Shown: piece by piece, positions 26,147-35,589 of the stretch
Layout: each line of letters begins with the position of its first letter
Numbering within the stretch: position 1 is the first letter of the stretch
Source: Deltaproteobacteria bacterium
GTDB lineage: Bacteria > Myxococcota_A > UBA9160 > UBA4427
Length of the DNA: 64,000 bases
Direction of reading: 5' to 3'
Assembly (NCBI GenBank): GCA_019310385.1
Contig: JAFDEK010000003.1
Location: 55,183-119,182, forward strand
The notes under the pieces: generated by a model
What the model was told of the DNA's origin: nothing
Databases searched by the model: none
The model's input: only the letters and a program-made list of their open reading frames with translations
Position numbers and translations under genes: made by a program

Positions 26147-28678
26147 TCAGCGGGCGTCGCGCGACCGGATGGAGTGAATCGCCGCTACGGCGGCAAGGAT
26201 CAGGGCGATTCCGAAGAGACCGACACCAATCTGGAAGCGGTCGATGTCGGTGCCAATTTCGTCGACGGAGAGGACCGTGTCTCCCTCGCCCCTCAGCACC
26301 GCGACCTGCCAGCCCTTTTCCTTCGCGTCGGAACCTGGGTAGAAGCGTTTCGAGCCCACGAGGAATCGTTGATCCTCCCCGATGAGGGGATCGGTCGCGA
26401 CTCGTGCCCCGCCACGGGTGGTGTCGAAGACGGGCCGCCAGAGGGCGGGCTGGCCTTCGGCGAAGAGGGGATTCTGCGGGTGTACGACGAGCTGCTCGCG
26501 GTCGTTCATCACGACGACCACCAGGCCGGCGGAGCCCTCGGCCCTCGGGGCCCCTTCTACGAGTTCCTGGATCGCCGCCAGGCTCATGGTGCCGAGGAGC
26601 ACGCCGGCCAGCGCTCCGGCTTCGTCGCGAATTGGTGTCGAGATGGCAACGAGCGCCTCGTTGCCCCGTGCCTGGGAGACGAAGGGTTCGGAGAAGTGAA
26701 GCCCACTCAGCGGCCTCTGACTTTCATCGCCCGCGTTGAACCAGTCACGAAAGCGGAAGTTTCGCCCCTCCAAGCCCGGATCTCGCGGGGACCGGCGCAC
26801 GAGGTTGCCGTTTACATCCGCCACGCCGAGACTGAAGAGGGCCGGACTCTGGTCGCGCGCCGAGTCGAGGAGGCCTTGGATCGCAGCACGGTCCCCCACC
26901 CGAAGGGCGCGGGCGAGACTCGGGTTGGCGGCGATCCGGAGCACTCGATTTCGGGCGTCCGTGAGCTCGCCTTCGAGCAAGCCGGCTGCCACATGGGCGA
27001 CCATCTCGTTCGCGCCCAGGACCTGCTCCTCCACGACGCCCCGCACATCGCTGACTGCAACGTCCCGGACCCAGGTCGACGCAGTGAACACACCGAGGCC
27101 CAGTGTGAGGCCGATCGCCGCGAGGATTGCGGCAAAACGCAGCTCCTTGGAGCGCTTCAGAACCTGGCGCTGGGAACGTCGCTGGTCGAGGCCACGCAGG
27201 CGTTCGGCCATCTCCGAGGCGTTCGAGAGGCGCTGCGCGGCGGAGCCATCCACGCAGACTGCGATGTCATCACGCAGGAGATCGTCGTCGATCTCTCGTT
27301 CCCAGCCGAATGAGAGTGGACGCCCCAGGTCGCCGAGAACCATCTGGTAGAGCACCACGCCAAGGGAGTAGATGTCGCTCTGTACGGAGGATTGCAGGCC
27401 ACTGAGCCGCTCGGGCGCCATGTAGAGATGGGTCCCCCCAGCGCTGCTCGCCGAATCCGCGAAGATTTCGGTCGCGATGGAGAGACCCGTGATCTCATCA
27501 CCCACGCTCTCCCGGTCGGCGATCAAGCCTATGCCGAAGTCCGCCAGGCGTACGCTGGGCCGACCCCGAGCGTCGTTGGTGATGAGGATGTTGGAGGGCT
27601 TGATGTCGTTATGGAGCACCCCGACCCGATGGGCATTCGAGAGGGCATCGGCGGTCTGGGCGACGAGCTCGAGTCGAGTCTCGAGAGGCACGTCGGAGAG
27701 GCCGCTGCAGCCCGGGCTCGCGTGCATCTGCCCTTCGGCCCAGGTGGGGAGGTCGCCTTCCTGGGCATACTCGGATTCGAGATAGAAGGGCGGATCGTCG
27801 AGCTGCCAATCGAGCAGGCAGGCGATGTCAGGCCGATCACCGAGCTTGGTCTTGAGGACCCGAAGCAGGGTCACCTCCCGCTTGAGGGCCCGCAGGCGGT
27901 CGGGCAGGAAGCAGAACTTGAAGACGTGTCGCGTTCTGGAACGAGTGTGCTCCGCCAGCCAGGCCTCGCCAAAGGCCCCCTCGCCCAGCTTCCGGGTAAG
28001 GCGCCAGTCGCTGCGGCGTGGGATCTCCTTGCCGATGGCCGGGCGCCACCCGAGGGTGTCGGCGTCCTCCGGGGCCACGTCCCGGCGGGCCTTCTGGGAG
28101 TCGGGAGGGGGGCAAAGCGGCGAGAGGCCCGGGATTCCAACCTCGAATATCGAGATTGGCCCGTCGACGCCTTTGATGCGGTAGTTGCCGTGGGCGAGCC
28201 ACTCGAGGTCCGAACCGTCCGGCGCGTCGGTGATGAACTGACGAACCGAGTCGAAGGCGGCCTGGGTCAGCAGGACCTGGTCGCCCAGGGCCAGCCCCAT
28301 GACCCGGGCCGCCGTGTCGATGGAGAGGCCGAAGAGCTCGTCGTCGACCTGTCCCCTCATCACGGCGGCCTGGCCCATGTGCACGCCAATTCGCGTGTGG
28401 AGCCGCGCATCTCCCTCGCTCCCGGCCATGCTCTGCTGGAAGTCCAGGGCGCAGTCCACCGCCTTGGAGGGCACGTCGAAGGTGGCGAAGAACCCGTCCC
28501 CGGCGTTGTCCTCCTCGACCCCGTCATACCTGCGAAGAGCCTCTCGGAAGATATCGTTGTGACTGCGGATCGCCCGGGCGCCCGCAATATCGCCGAGCCG
28601 CTGCTTGAGCTCCGTCGAGCCCACGAGATCCGTGAACAGGAAGACCTTGAGTACGACCCTTTCGCCCTCGCGACTCAT
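26147..28678 (-). CDS. Class III nucleotidyl cyclase domain + Ser/Thr protein kinase + TM + Cache-like sensor + TM
   Basis: Cyclase: VFLFTDLVGSTELKQRLG, NAGDGFFATFD. Kinase: LGEGAFGEAWLAE, LHNDIKPSNILI, LADFGIGL, GTHLYMAPERLS. TM RFAAILAAIGLTLGLGVF. Cache-like RDWFNAG...LVAISTPIRDEAGALAGVLLGTMS. C-terminal TM IGVGLFGIALILAAVAAI. Confidence 0.93.
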   Translation of the reverse strand: MSREGERVVLKVFLFTDLVGSTELKQRLGDIAGARAIRSHNDIFREALRRYDGVEEDNAGDGFFATFDVPSKAVDCALDFQQSMAGSEGDARLHTRIGVHMGQAAVMRGQVDDELFGLSIDTAARVMGLALGDQVLLTQAAFDSVRQFITDAPDGSDLEWLAHGNYRIKGVDGPISIFEVGIPGLSPLCPPPDSQKARRDVAPEDADTLGWRPAIGKEIPRRSDWRLTRKLGEGAFGEAWLAEHTRSRTRHVFKFCFLPDRLRALKREVTLLRVLKTKLGDRPDIACLLDWQLDDPPFYLESEYAQEGDLPTWAEGQMHASPGCSGLSDVPLETRLELVAQTADALSNAHRVGVLHNDIKPSNILITNDARGRPSVRLADFGIGLIADRESVGDEITGLSIATEIFADSASSAGGTHLYMAPERLSGLQSSVQSDIYSLGVVLYQMVLGDLGRPLSFGWEREIDDDLLRDDIAVCVDGSAAQRLSNASEMAERLRGLDQRRSQRQVLKRSKELRFAAILAAIGLTLGLGVFTASTWVRDVAVSDVRGVVEEQVLGANEMVAHVAAGLLEGELTDARNRVLRIAANPSLARALRVGDRAAIQGLLDSARDQSPALFSLGVADVNGNLVRRSPRDPGLEGRNFRFRDWFNAGDESQRPLSGLHFSEPFVSQARGNEALVAISTPIRDEAGALAGVLLGTMSLAAIQELVEGAPRAEGSAGLVVVVMNDREQLVVHPQNPLFAEGQPALWRPVFDTTRGGARVATDPLIGEDQRFLVGSKRFYPGSDAKEKGWQVAVLRGEGDTVLSVDEIGTDIDRFQIGVGLFGIALILAAVAAIHSIRSRDAR

Positions 28679-28703
28679 GGCCCTCGCTCTCTCTCGTGGC
28701 GCG

Positions 28704-29243
28704 TTAGAAGTTTGATCGCCCCGCCTGCACCTGCTTGATGTCATGGGACCACTGACCCACGAGCTCGCCGTCCAGGCTGTAGAGCTTCATCTGCATGGTG
28801 AAGTGAAGCACCTGGTTGTCGTCCGTGCCGTACTGACGCTTCGACGTGAGAGACTGCTTCAGGATGTAGTCGAAATCGTCGGCCGTGACGTCAAGGAGCC
28901 GCACCAACCCGGAGCCCAGGATCAGGTTCGTGACCAGATCCGACAGATCGCTCATTTGGATGCTCTCGTCGTCGGTGTTGTTCACCAGCCTGCCGAGTAC
29001 CAGGCGCGGCTTTGTGTCCCAGCCCTGCACCTGCGGCGAGCGCAGGAATTTCTGGGTGACAGTGCTTGCCAGCTCCTTCAGGTCGGTCATGGTGACGCCC
29101 ACGCGGATCAGATCGCGCTCGTTGGTGTCACCGTAGTCCACGCGGCTCTTGGGCTGACTGGTCGTCGAGGCGCAGCCCGAAAGCCCGAGCAGCGAGATCG
29201 CGGCCAGCGAGAAGCCAAGTCGTCGAAGCACTTCCATCTTCAT
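28704..29243 (-). CDS. LpoB-like outer-membrane lipoprotein (penicillin-binding protein activator family)
   Basis: Lipobox LLGLSGC; DYGDTNERDLIRVGVTMTDLKELASTVTQKFLRSPQV...KPRLVLGRLVNNTDD matches LpoB-family layout. Confidence 0.8.
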   Translation of the reverse strand: MKMEVLRRLGFSLAAISLLGLSGCASTTSQPKSRVDYGDTNERDLIRVGVTMTDLKELASTVTQKFLRSPQVQGWDTKPRLVLGRLVNNTDDESIQMSDLSDLVTNLILGSGLVRLLDVTADDFDYILKQSLTSKRQYGTDDNQVLHFTMQMKLYSLDGELVGQWSHDIKQVQAGRSNF

Positions 29244-29274
29244 TGCGTTTCTCTCCTTCGGCTCGCGGGCCGGT

Positions 29275-29721
29275 TCAGCTACTGGTGTGCGGATATCGAA
29301 CGGTAAAGGTGATTCGCGTGGCCTGGGGGCTGGGCCCGGTCGCGCGGATCTTCTTGATCAGGTTCGGAGTCAGGGAGAAACGTGTCCAGATGCCCCCACC
29401 ATCCACTTCGAAGCCGTCGTCATCCTCCCACTCGAATCGGTATTCGAGATTGTAGGTATTCTGGGAGAGGTTCTGTACGGACACGGAAGCCTCGGTCAGG
29501 GAACCCGTCTTGCGGAACTTGGGATCGATGATGACGACCTTTCCGAGCAGGTCCTTCGAGCCGAGGACCAGCTTGGCCCGCGGATAGGTGTGGTCCACCA
29601 CCACGTTGCTGGTGTCCTGGACGTGCGGCGCGGAGGCGCTGGCGCACCCGAGCTGCGAGGCCAGGAGCACCGCGGCGGCTCCTCCCAACATCCAACGATT
29701 GCTCCTACTTGCACCGGTCAT
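29275..29721 (-). CDS. YcfL-like (DUF1425) lipoprotein
   Basis: Lipobox ASQLGC; LTEASVSVQNLSQNTYNLEYRFEWEDDDGFEVDGGGIWTRFSLTPN; neighbour of the LpoB-like gene, as in enterobacteria. Confidence 0.78.
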   Translation of the reverse strand: MTGASRSNRWMLGGAAAVLLASQLGCASASAPHVQDTSNVVVDHTYPRAKLVLGSKDLLGKVVIIDPKFRKTGSLTEASVSVQNLSQNTYNLEYRFEWEDDDGFEVDGGGIWTRFSLTPNLIKKIRATGPSPQATRITFTVRYPHTSS

Positions 29722-29756
29722 CGTGTAACCCCCCTTGTCTGTATGAATCCAGGACT

Positions 29757-31340
29757 CTAGTTGAACCACAGGCTCTGATTGGCATGGGCGAGCATTTGTG
29801 CATCCATGCTGCGTACGAAAATGAAGGTCGGACCGCTCTCGGCGATCGCGACCGACTGGGTACTCAGGACTGCGCCGGTCTCGTCCCGGGAGTGGATCTC
29901 GATGGCATCCACGCCGGGCGGCGCATAGAAGCGTGCCGCAGAAATCGTGGCCGGCAAGCTCATCCACGACCGCATGTCGGGGGTCGAGAGGGCGTCGTGC
30001 ATGGTCACCACGCCCATTGCGATGCTGTTGTCTTTCGCGGCCGTGCGCTTGCCCACGGAAGCGGCGACGCGGATCAACACGTCGAGGGTCTGCTTGGATC
30101 GCTGGTCACTCTGGTAGCGCAGGGAGATGGCCTCGACGCTGGCCACCTCGTCGAGATCGGCGAGGGGCTCGCCGTTGCCCGTCACCGCGATCCCGGAGAC
30201 GACGGAGTCGACGGGCTCGTACACGGGCAGCTTGACGGGGATGATCATGTCCGAGCTGACTGGAATCTGGAACTCGAGAACCTTCTTCTCGGGCGTGAAT
30301 CCGTCGAAGGCCACGACCTGAACGAGCCGACGATCGCCCGCCTTCTCGCCCTTCTGCATCGCCTCGTAGGCCTCTCTGATCACTTTACTCTCGGGATTCA
30401 GCTCGAGAGCCTTGCCGTAGCTGATGCGCGCATTGTCCATGAGGCTGGGATCGTCGGCGCTCTCGAACTCCTGGATCATCCCTGCCATGTAGAAGCCGAA
30501 GGGGTTGACGAAGGCGCTGGGCACCGCCTGTGCCTTGGTCTCGTAATCCGCATAGGCGGCCCAGACCAGCTTCTCCACCATGCCCGAGAAGGGGTTCTTG
30601 CCCCTCTTCTTGGCCAGATCCTCCTGGATCTTGCGCTGCTCGGCATCGAATGCGGCCTTCTCGGTGTTCTGCCAGTCGATGGAGCGCCGGGTCACGTTGT
30701 AGGCGAGGCGATCCCCACTCAGCAGATAGGCGATGGACTTTCCGTTGAGCATGAGGATGCGCTCGAAGGCCACGCCGTAGTACGGCACGAACTCGTCCTT
30801 GCCAATGACCATGCCGCAGAACTTGCCCATGAAGGCCTTGCTCTTCTCCTTGGCCTTGGATTCGTCGTTGCGCAGGTTGAGCACCTGCTCGGCGCCGGTG
30901 TAGGCCTCGATGGAGCCGGCGAGATCACCCTGCGCGAGTTCCAGGCTTCCGTGCTCGACGAAGCCGAGGAACCCGACCTTCCGGAAGTATTTTGCGTCGT
31001 TTCCCTTGGCCTTCTTTCGGGCCTTGCCCTCCTTCTTGGTGTAGTGCTTGTCCACGTCCTCGAAGTTGCCCGAGAGCAGCTTGCTCTTCAGCGGCAGGAA
31101 GGACTTCGAGTATCCCGCATAGCGGATGGTGCGCCCGTGACCGAGGCTGACTGGTGCGGCCGATTGGCCGGGAGCAGCGCGTTCCGCGTCGCGCGCTGCG
31201 GCGTTCGCGGCGTCCTTCTCCTGCTTCTTCTCAATGGCATCCGCGAGCTCCTTGACGCCCTTGAAGGGGTCGAACTGGGCATGGGAAAAGACCGGCGTGA
31301 GGATCAGGGCAGTGACGAGAACGAGGCTCTTCTTCAGCAT
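29757..31340 (-). CDS. COG3014-like secreted protein
   Basis: Signal peptide MLKKSLVLVTALILTPVFSHA; GDLAGSIEAYTGAEQVLN, ALELNPESKVIREAYE; position next to YcfL/LpoB-like genes supports the call. Confidence 0.65.
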   Translation of the reverse strand: MLKKSLVLVTALILTPVFSHAQFDPFKGVKELADAIEKKQEKDAANAAARDAERAAPGQSAAPVSLGHGRTIRYAGYSKSFLPLKSKLLSGNFEDVDKHYTKKEGKARKKAKGNDAKYFRKVGFLGFVEHGSLELAQGDLAGSIEAYTGAEQVLNLRNDESKAKEKSKAFMGKFCGMVIGKDEFVPYYGVAFERILMLNGKSIAYLLSGDRLAYNVTRRSIDWQNTEKAAFDAEQRKIQEDLAKKRGKNPFSGMVEKLVWAAYADYETKAQAVPSAFVNPFGFYMAGMIQEFESADDPSLMDNARISYGKALELNPESKVIREAYEAMQKGEKAGDRRLVQVVAFDGFTPEKKVLEFQIPVSSDMIIPVKLPVYEPVDSVVSGIAVTGNGEPLADLDEVASVEAISLRYQSDQRSKQTLDVLIRVAASVGKRTAAKDNSIAMGVVTMHDALSTPDMRSWMSLPATISAARFYAPPGVDAIEIHSRDETGAVLSTQSVAIAESGPTFIFVRSMDAQMLAHANQSLWFN

Positions 31341-31355
31341 GATCGTTATCCCTTT

Positions 31356-34010
31356 CTAGAAGGCGGGACGATTGATTTCTCTCTTCGCTTTCTTCGCGGG
31401 CTGTTTGCCGGCGGGCTTCGGCGCCGTGCGTCCGATGTCGCCGACGGCGGGTGTTCCGCCGGAGATCAGTTCGGCGCGTGATCGGGAGGCCTCCACAGAG
31501 ACGACCCGTACCGTGCCGACCTTCTCCTCCATGCTGCCGAAGGACTGGCCGGTGTCCGGGTCGATCATCTCGGTACCGGGCCGCATGAGGTCGAGCAAGG
31601 TGCCCACCTCGAGGTCCCCGTCCTCGCCCCGGTTGAGGTAGACGGTGGTCTGGTCGGGGAGGAGTCCGATCACGCGGACCGGGTACACACGCTGGAGGAT
31701 CAACTTCACCGCCGAGGTGGTCAGCAGGTCGAGCAGCTCGCTCCCGTGGTCGCCGTCCTTCGGCAGGCGTTGGTCGACGGCGACCTGCTCGGCCGCCAGC
31801 ACGGAGCCTGCCCGCACGTCTACAACGCGAATCGAGAGCTTTGCTACCCCGGAGCTGCGCTTCTGGACCTCGTCGAGGAGCTCGATGTGCTTGGTCTCGG
31901 TCTCGATGCGAAAATCGGTGAGATCTCCATAGACCATGTAGTCCGAGCCGGAGAGCTGTTGGAGGTAGGCGCTGATGTCCTCGCCCTGGGTGGCGGCCTG
32001 GAAGATCTTCTCGTCGAGAACCTGGTCGATCTCCTTGCGCTCGAGCACCTCGAAACGGTTGGTCTGGGAGAGGCGGACGCCCAGGGTCCCGGCCAGGTCG
32101 CGGACGTAGCTGTGCTGGGAACTCTGCACCCGAGAGGCATCTCCCAGGCGGATCTTGCCCACCGCCAGGGTGGGTTTGGCCTTGCCGCCGCTGGGGACCC
32201 TTGCGTTGCGCGTGGACGAGGGTGAATCCGTCGCGTCCGGGCTGCGGCGGAGAATGTCGCCGACCTCGAGGCTGCTGCCCGGCGTCGCCTTGCCCCGGCT
32301 CCTGGCATCCTCGACAATGGCGACATCGACGCCGCCGATGAGGCTCTCCTGCACGCCAAGCTGGATCCCCGTGTCGGGATCGATGACGGCCTCGCCGGGC
32401 CGGAACGCCTCGAGGGTCTCGCCCCGCCGCAGGCCGCCGTCGAGGCCCCGGTTGATGTAGACCGTCCCGTCGGCCGAGATGGCCGCAACCTTGATCGGGT
32501 AGATGGCGTTGAGCAGGATCGTGACGAGCTCCGCCGAGTAGGCGTTGGCCAGGGTGGTGACGCTGCGGTCCCGGCTCGCGTTGGGATCGATGGCCTTGCG
32601 TATCTCGATATTGCGCGAGTCGAGGATGTCGCCCGAGCGTGCGTCGACGATACGGACCGTGCCGTCGACCCGCCCCACCGTCTGGGAGATGGTGCGCGTC
32701 GATCCCGGCAGCCGGGTCGACTCGCCCTGCAGGTCGAAGAGGGCCACGTTGCCGTATACCAGGTAGTCCGCGCCGGCGAGGGTGCCCATGGCGCTCCCCA
32801 TGCCGCGGTTGCCCGCGATCGCCTGGGCCTCCTGCTCGCGCAGGAGCTGATCCACCTCCTGGCGGTCGATCATCTGGAAGCGCTTGGTGGTCGCGAGGCC
32901 CGAGATGATGCGGTCGGTGAACAAAGACACAGTGGTGGAGTCGTGGTCGCCCGTAGCGCCGAAGTCGATGGTCCCCAGGGCGACCCGGGGGCGCTCCGCC
33001 CCACCCGCCGAGCTCTGTTTGAGGGGCGTTCCCGCCGCCACGGCGCTGGACGGAGCACGCGCCTCGGTGGGCTCCGCGGGGGCATCGACCAGCACGAGAT
33101 CTCCGACCATGAACGCGGTGCCGGAGGTCATCTGTGCGATGGACATGGTCTCGTTGACCTCGCTGAGCTCCAGGGAGCCCACCTTCGAGAGCAGCCGTCC
33201 CAGGGAGATGCCGCCGTCTATCACCTCCTTGCCCTCTCGCTTCACGACGTAGCGGTCACCGGGACCGACGCCGTCGTTCGTCCCCCGCGATACGACCAGC
33301 GGATCGATGCTCACGACCGTCGCGGGAAAGGTCACGTCGATGATGCGGGCCGCGGCTTCCTGGGCGAGCTGGTCGATGAAGGTGAAGTCGTCCGTGTCTG
33401 TGCTCATCCCGGCGTACACATTCTCGGTGAGCTGGGAGCGGATGCTTCCGGCTCCCATGACTTCGCCGCTCTCCACCCGTACGACGCGAAAGAGGAGCCG
33501 TCCGTCGCTGACTTCGACGGTACTCGTCCGGCCTTCACGGCTGTAGGGAACCGAGGTGGTCGTGGCCTGCCGGTTCTGGAGCTTCTCGAGCCGGGCAACA
33601 ACGAGGATGTCTGCTCCCACAGCGGTGCCGAGATCCTTGATGTCGTTGTCGGCATCCTTGAATTTCGCCAGGGCCCCGATGGCGAGGACCGTGAAGCCGC
33701 TGACCTCGGTCATGTTGCCGATGGACCCGTCGAGAGTCTGGGTCACGAAGTCGTCGGCGCGCTCCTGGCCGAAGCGCTGCTCCTCGACGACCTTGCGCAG
33801 GGCCTCCCGCTCCACCGGAACGAAGCGCCGACTCCGGGCGAGGCTCTGGAGAATGCGATCGGTGAGCGGATCGTTGAGGCCCACCACTGAGACGCGGGAA
33901 GGTGCCGTGCCCTCGATCGGTGTCGCGTGAGTGAGCGGGGCGATGGCTCCGAGAAGGAGCCCCGTGGCGATCATGAAGTGAAGTAGGTACAGGATTCCGG
34001 ATCGACGCAT
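31356..34010 (-). CDS. Secreted protein with three tandem CsgG/TolB-like + beta-domain modules
   Basis: Three module heads: RVSVVGLNDPLTDRILQSLARSRRFVPVEREALRKVVEEQ; RVALGTIDFG..FTDRIISGLATTKRFQMIDRQEVDQLL; TLAVGKIRLG..LAGTLGVRLSQTNRFEVLERKEIDQVL. Start set at the second Met, preceded by AAGGAG. Confidence 0.85.
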   Translation of the reverse strand: MRRSGILYLLHFMIATGLLLGAIAPLTHATPIEGTAPSRVSVVGLNDPLTDRILQSLARSRRFVPVEREALRKVVEEQRFGQERADDFVTQTLDGSIGNMTEVSGFTVLAIGALAKFKDADNDIKDLGTAVGADILVVARLEKLQNRQATTTSVPYSREGRTSTVEVSDGRLLFRVVRVESGEVMGAGSIRSQLTENVYAGMSTDTDDFTFIDQLAQEAAARIIDVTFPATVVSIDPLVVSRGTNDGVGPGDRYVVKREGKEVIDGGISLGRLLSKVGSLELSEVNETMSIAQMTSGTAFMVGDLVLVDAPAEPTEARAPSSAVAAGTPLKQSSAGGAERPRVALGTIDFGATGDHDSTTVSLFTDRIISGLATTKRFQMIDRQEVDQLLREQEAQAIAGNRGMGSAMGTLAGADYLVYGNVALFDLQGESTRLPGSTRTISQTVGRVDGTVRIVDARSGDILDSRNIEIRKAIDPNASRDRSVTTLANAYSAELVTILLNAIYPIKVAAISADGTVYINRGLDGGLRRGETLEAFRPGEAVIDPDTGIQLGVQESLIGGVDVAIVEDARSRGKATPGSSLEVGDILRRSPDATDSPSSTRNARVPSGGKAKPTLAVGKIRLGDASRVQSSQHSYVRDLAGTLGVRLSQTNRFEVLERKEIDQVLDEKIFQAATQGEDISAYLQQLSGSDYMVYGDLTDFRIETETKHIELLDEVQKRSSGVAKLSIRVVDVRAGSVLAAEQVAVDQRLPKDGDHGSELLDLLTTSAVKLILQRVYPVRVIGLLPDQTTVYLNRGEDGDLEVGTLLDLMRPGTEMIDPDTGQSFGSMEEKVGTVRVVSVEASRSRAELISGGTPAVGDIGRTAPKPAGKQPAKKAKREINRPAF

Positions 34011-34078
34011 GAAGGGTCTCCTTGGCAGCATGGCGAAGTGGCTGTAGCCGTTGCTTCCGGCGGGTCTGCGGGCAGGTC

Positions 34079-34978
34079 CTACTTCCTGATGATGAAGCCC
34101 TTCTCGACGCTGGTGTTCGGTGAGATGTCCAGCAGCTCGGCGATCGTGAACTTGGGATTGACCCGAGTCACCTTGATGGTCCCGACCTCACTCTCGGCGG
34201 AGCCGAGATTCTCTCCGGTATCGGGGTCGATGAGCGCGACGCCGGGGGAGAAGACGGTGAGGGTGTCGCCGACCTCGAGGCCGCCATCCTGCCCGCGGTT
34301 GATCCAGACCTGGTTCCCCTGGGCGTTGATGACCTTCATGGGGAAGACGCTGTCCACGAGCTGGTCCGCCATCTGGGCGGAGCTGTTCTTCGACAGCCGG
34401 GCGAAGTTCGACTTGGTCGGACTTCCAGTGTCGGTGTTGGCGAGTCGGGTCTTCAGCTTGAAGGAGCTGGTGGTGTCGAAGGTGCTCAGCACCTGGCCGG
34501 TCGTGGTATCCACGAGCTGGGCCGTGACGTGAAGCACGCCGGCGTCGGTGATCTTCCACTTGTTGTCGAGGTTCGGGACCGCCTTCGCCGAACGGTAGAA
34601 GCTGAAGCGCTGCACCGTCGGCAGGATCAGGTAGTTGGCGTTCGCCAGGGCCCCCGACCCGGCCGCGTCTCCCGCGAAGGCGTCGGAATCGGAGAGCTGC
34701 TGCTCCTCCCGGATGTCCTTCATGACATCCTTCTGACGGGAGACGATGTCGAACTTTCGCGTGGCGCGGATCGAGGCCTCCATGTCGGCGGTCAGGAGGC
34801 CGAGGTCGAGGTGATTGCGGGCCGCATGGCTGCCCTCGACCTCGTCGCCGAGCTTGGGCGTCTTGATCGCGACCCGGGGCTTGCCCGCGGCGGAGGCCAT
34901 CTGCGAGGCCAGGATCAGCGCACTGACGAGGACGAGCGGCAGGAGGCTCCTGCGAAGATTCGGAAGTCTTGAGTGCAA
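34079..34978 (-). CDS. CsgG-like secreted protein, single module
   Basis: Signal-like SLLPLVLVSALILASQMASA; PRVAIKTPKLGDEVEG...SIRATRKFDIVSRQKDVMKDIREEQQ; C-terminal VWINRGQDGGLEVGDTLTVFSPGVALIDPDTGENLG. TTG start inferred. Confidence 0.75.
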   Translation of the reverse strand: MHSRLPNLRRSLLPLVLVSALILASQMASAAGKPRVAIKTPKLGDEVEGSHAARNHLDLGLLTADMEASIRATRKFDIVSRQKDVMKDIREEQQLSDSDAFAGDAAGSGALANANYLILPTVQRFSFYRSAKAVPNLDNKWKITDAGVLHVTAQLVDTTTGQVLSTFDTTSSFKLKTRLANTDTGSPTKSNFARLSKNSSAQMADQLVDSVFPMKVINAQGNQVWINRGQDGGLEVGDTLTVFSPGVALIDPDTGENLGSAESEVGTIKVTRVNPKFTIAELLDISPNTSVEKGFIIRK

Positions 34979-35107
34979 GGTTGAAATCTCCGGTTCGTGG
35001 ACCGTTACGGGTGTGGGACGGCAGCGAGGTGGTGCGTCAGTATATGCGACTAGGGGCAATGATCTGACGGGAATATTTTCGAAAGCACCGGCTTGATGTA
35101 GAGAGGG

Positions 35108-35130
35108 GCGCAGCTCCTTGGGCGCTGCGC
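35108..35130. other. GC-rich hairpin in divergent intergenic region
   Basis: GCGCAGC-TCCTTGGGC-GCTGCGC, 7-bp perfect stem. Confidence 0.5.
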
Positions 35131-35589
35131 GCCACCCATGTTCGAAACCTGAAATCGTTCTATAATTCAAGCAGTTGGACCGTATTTTCTGTTCCATCAT
35201 TCGATCCCTCCTGCGGCTCGCTCGAGGCGACCCCGCCCCAGCGGCGGAGCTCCTCGTCAATTCGGTCTGCGTCGGATCGGGCCTTCCGGCTCGACCCGGC
35301 ACCGGCCAACTCCGCGACCGAGTCGACAACAACGAAGTGCAGCGTGGTCGCAGTTTGTTACCGGCACGGCTCGATCGGGCGATTTTCCTGGCGGGCTGAA
35401 GTCGTCCGGATCCAGGCCAGCGACAAAGGCCTTCATTCCTTGCATAGTCCCTTAGCGACGGCCGCCCGGCGCGAGCGAGCGGGCTGGAAACCAGTGGTAG
35501 GGAGGCCAGAGTTGAGATCCTCGCAGCAGGAGTGGCAACGCCGATCGACGGAGCGCCGGCGTGCCGCTGTCGGCAGGCGACGGAGCCCC

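Noticed and set aside
29709-31481. 590-aa plus-strand ORF
   Set aside because: Antisense to the COG3014-like gene, which has a clear signal peptide.
31356-34010. Flagellar FlgO/FlgP/FlgT locus
   Set aside because: C-terminal modules resemble FlgT-type beta domains, but no flagellar gene lies nearby, so a flagellar role was not called.
35161-35166. Perfect TATAAT as a plus-strand promoter
   Set aside because: No acceptable -35 hexamer at 16-18 bp; not enough to call a promoter.
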